Source: Bacteroidales bacterium
Lineage (GTDB): Bacteria; Bacteroidota; Bacteroidia; Bacteroidales; UBA932
NCBI GenBank assembly: GCA_018433265.1
Contig: JAHDRO010000225.1
Span: 1 to 7,960, forward strand
Length of the DNA: 7,960 bases
Reading direction: 5' to 3'
Shown here: piece after piece, positions 6,416-7,960 of the stretch
Layout: each line of letters opens with the position of its first letter
Position numbering within the stretch: the stretch's first letter is position 1
Notes under the pieces: generated by a model
What the model was told of the DNA's origin: nothing
Seen by the model: only the letters and a program-made list of their open reading frames with translations
Databases searched by the model: none
Translations under genes and position numbers: made by a program

Positions 6416-7172
6416 AAAGATTCTTTTCTGAGTTGACAGAGGAGAACTCAATTATAAATTTTGATATTTTATTAACGCAATCATTGAAAAATTTCTCCCC
6501 TTTATCTGGAGTCGATTTGGATGGATTACCAACACCTGTGTCGGTTGTTGCATATATCCATTTACGGGGTGTCCATGCCCACTTGTCTTTGAGGCCTTCG
6601 ATTGTAAATTGATTTTCTTCTCCTGTGCCTGCTTCTTCGAGAGGGAGTACAAGATCGGGATAGATGTACTGCATTACTGAGGTTTCCAGTTCTCCGGCGT
6701 GGTCTCCTGGTTCGTCGAAATAGTTTTCCGGTTTGCATACAAGCCACCAGTTTATGTTGCAAACCATTATTTGAGGATATTTCAAAGACATTTCTCTGAT
6801 TATGGGAACAAAAGAATTGCCTCCATGTGCATTGATAATTACAAGTTTATTAATACTATGTTTGTTAAGATCAGTCAAAATGTCATCTAAAATAGCCATT
6901 TGTGTAGAAGGACGCATGTTCAAACAGAGTTTTATGTCCATCTGGCCGCTGTTAACTCCATATGCTATTGAAGGGAGTACTATTGCACCTGCATTTGACT
7001 GGTTTGCAATTTCGGCAGCTTCCGTTGCAACTTTTTCTGCAAGCAAAGTGTCAGTCCCATAAGGGAGATGGAGATTGTGCGCTTCGGTAGCACCCCATGG
7101 AAGAAGTGCAATTTTAATATTGCTGTTATTTACTGATTTCCACGTGTTTTTCTCAAGTTCGGATGATTTCAT
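6399..7172 (-). CDS. Creatininase-family metal-dependent amidohydrolase
   Basis: This 257-residue protein belongs to the creatininase superfamily, which includes creatinine amidohydrolase, the archaeal formamidopyrimidine-nucleotide deformylase ArfB and the mycofactocin peptidase MftE. These are metal-dependent hydrolases that open cyclic amides, formamides or peptides. The family blocks are present: LLPWGATEAHNLHLPYGTDT (24-42, with E30, H32 and D41 as probable metal ligands), INAHGGN (114-119, H116) and GDHAGELETS (157-165, H158 and E161). The substrate is unknown. The sequence is not close enough to tell creatininase from the other members, and no creatine or mycofactocin genes are near. 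It heads an operon with gmk and nadD, which hints at a purine or pyridine nucleotide link, but that is inference only. The start is ATG 7172; upstream is AT-rich without a Shine-Dalgarno. A TAACTTTG box on the minus strand lies about 22 bp upstream. Confidence 0.88.
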   Translation of the reverse strand: MKSSELEKNTWKSVNNSNIKIALLPWGATEAHNLHLPYGTDTLLAEKVATEAAEIANQSNAGAIVLPSIAYGVNSGQMDIKLCLNMRPSTQMAILDDILTDLNKHSINKLVIINAHGGNSFVPIIREMSLKYPQIMVCNINWWLVCKPENYFDEPGDHAGELETSVMQYIYPDLVLPLEEAGTGEENQFTIEGLKDKWAWTPRKWIYATTDTGVGNPSKSTPDKGEKFFNDCVNKISKFIIEFSSVNSEKNLYEKRK

Positions 7173-7193
7173 TCATCAATATAGTTTTAAACA

Positions 7194-7220
7194 CAAAGTT
7201 AAATTTTATTGTTAACTTTG
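7194..7220. promoter_or_regulatory. Symmetric divergent promoter pair (9-bp inverted repeat)
   Basis: CAAAGTTAA (7194-7202) and TTAACTTTG (7212-7220) are perfect inverted repeats separated by 9 bp. Each arm contains TAACTTTG, an exact TAnnTTTG -7 box. The box at 7213-7220 points rightward to the aldolase gene. The box at 7194-7201 points leftward to the creatininase-gmk-nadD operon. Expected leaders are about 37 nt and about 16 nt. Clear -33 boxes are not seen on either side. The symmetry could also serve as one operator for both directions. Confidence 0.5.
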
Positions 7221-7262
7221 AGATTGTTTATTCATTTTCAGTTTTACTAAAATTATTTTCAA

Positions 7263-7960
7263 ATGGTATCTTACAAAGAACTTGGCTTGGTCAATTCAAG
7301 GGAGTTGTTTGCCAAAGCAATTAAAGGGGGATATGCTATTCCTGCATTCAATTTTAATAACATGGAGCAGATGCAGGCTATTATCTCCGCATGTGTCGAG
7401 ACGAAGTCTCCTGTTATTCTTCAGGTTTCAAGCGGAGCCAGAAAATACGCCAATCAGACAATTCTGAGATATATGGCGCAGGGAGCTGTGGAATATGCCA
7501 AAGAGTTGGGATGTGCCATACCAATTGTTTTACACCTGGATCATGGTGATTCTTTTGAACTTTGTAAATCATGTATTGAGACAGGATTTTCTTCAGTTAT
7601 GATTGATGGTTCGCATCTCCCTTTTGATAAAAACATTGAGCTTACTAAACAAGTTGTAGAATATGCTCATTTATATGACGTTACTGTTGAGGGTGAGCTT
7701 GGAGTTCTTGCCGGAGTTGAGGACGATGTTTCTGCAGAACATCATGTATATACTCAACCAGATGAGGTTGAAGAGTTTGTTGGCCGGACAGGCGTCGACT
7801 CTCTGGCAATTGCTATCGGTACTTCTCACGGTGCATATAAATTTAAACCTGGCCAGAATCCTGAAATAAGACTGGATATTCTTCACGAGATTGAGAAAAG
7901 AATACCTGGTTTTCCTATTGTTCTTCATGGTTCTTCGAGTGTTCCGCAGGATATTGTTGA
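7263..7960 (+). CDS. fba: Class II fructose-1,6-bisphosphate aldolase, 3'-truncated by the window edge
   Basis: This zinc-dependent aldolase of glycolysis and gluconeogenesis cleaves fructose-1,6-bisphosphate to glyceraldehyde-3-phosphate and dihydroxyacetone phosphate. The first 232 codons are present; Bacteroidota homologs have about 330 residues, so roughly the last third is outside. Motifs seen are YAIPAFNFNNMEQMQAI (24-40), VLHLDHGDSFELCKSCIETG (89-108; D93 catalytic, H94 metal ligand), SVMIDGSHLPFDKNI, and VEGELG (E145 region). Also present are EHHVYTQPDEVEEFV, AIGTSHGAYKF (H189, metal ligand) and IVLHGSSSVP (H222, metal ligand). The start ATG gives the common MVSYKELGLVN N-terminus. 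Tagatose-bisphosphate aldolase is a related alternative, less likely in this setting. Confidence 0.95.
   Translation, partial: MVSYKELGLVNSRELFAKAIKGGYAIPAFNFNNMEQMQAIISACVETKSPVILQVSSGARKYANQTILRYMAQGAVEYAKELGCAIPIVLHLDHGDSFELCKSCIETGFSSVMIDGSHLPFDKNIELTKQVVEYAHLYDVTVEGELGVLAGVEDDVSAEHHVYTQPDEVEEFVGRTGVDSLAIAIGTSHGAYKFKPGQNPEIRLDILHEIEKRIPGFPIVLHGSSSVPQDIV

Noticed and set aside
6416..6451. N-terminal extension of gmk from a TTG codon
   Set aside because: It adds 12 residues not expected in guanylate kinases and lies wholly within the upstream gene; ATG 6415 gives the normal N-terminus.
6452..6762. Two 66-codon minus-strand frames inside the creatininase-family gene
   Set aside because: They are out of frame with a gene that carries all its family motifs.
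7671..7928. Minus-strand 85-codon frame opposite fba
   Set aside because: It is antisense to conserved aldolase coding sequence, with no support of its own.

Overview
The window looks like chromosome from a Bacteroidota bacterium, most likely order Bacteroidales. The signs are TAnnTTTG-type -7 promoter elements upstream of four genes, the almost complete lack of Shine-Dalgarno sequences, AT-rich intergenic DNA, a DnaK of Bacteroidota type and length, and a Bacteroidota-type tyrosine recombinase with an N-terminal arm region and a SAM-like domain. I cannot name the genus from the sequence.

Left part (1-1733): the end of what looks like an integrated mobile element. A tyrosine recombinase gene runs off the left edge (only its first 321 codons are present). 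It is preceded on the same strand by a gene for a DNA-binding protein with a zinc-ribbon-like Cys4 motif and two excisionase-type helix-turn-helix domains. The 199-bp gap between this gene and dnaK holds a promoter, two GGTACAA repeats, a 10-bp-period repeat array and the dnaK terminator. The chromosome-element boundary probably lies inside this gap.

Middle (1733-5301): dnaK (minus strand) is divergent from a panB - RluA-family pseudouridine synthase pair (plus strand, overlapping by 20 bp). The dnaK/panB gap carries a TGACA-N3-TGTCA palindrome, a sigma-54-like -24 box facing dnaK, and a -7 box facing panB.

Right part (5289-7960): a tightly packed minus-strand cluster, creatininase-family hydrolase - gmk - nadD, with neighbouring genes overlapping by 17 bp and 4 bp. 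nadD meets the pseudouridine synthase tail to tail with a 13-bp overlap. Divergent from the cluster is a class II fructose-bisphosphate aldolase gene that runs off the right edge. The two divergent genes share a perfect 9-bp inverted repeat whose arms each contain a TAACTTTG -7 box.

Most of the window is housekeeping: protein folding, pantothenate/CoA synthesis, RNA modification, NAD and GMP synthesis, and glycolysis. The accessory part is the integrase module and its repeat-rich control region. I see no evidence for a wholly new system. The least explained items are the tandem-HTH/zinc-ribbon protein with its 10-bp-period repeat array, and the creatininase-family gene heading the gmk-nadD cluster.
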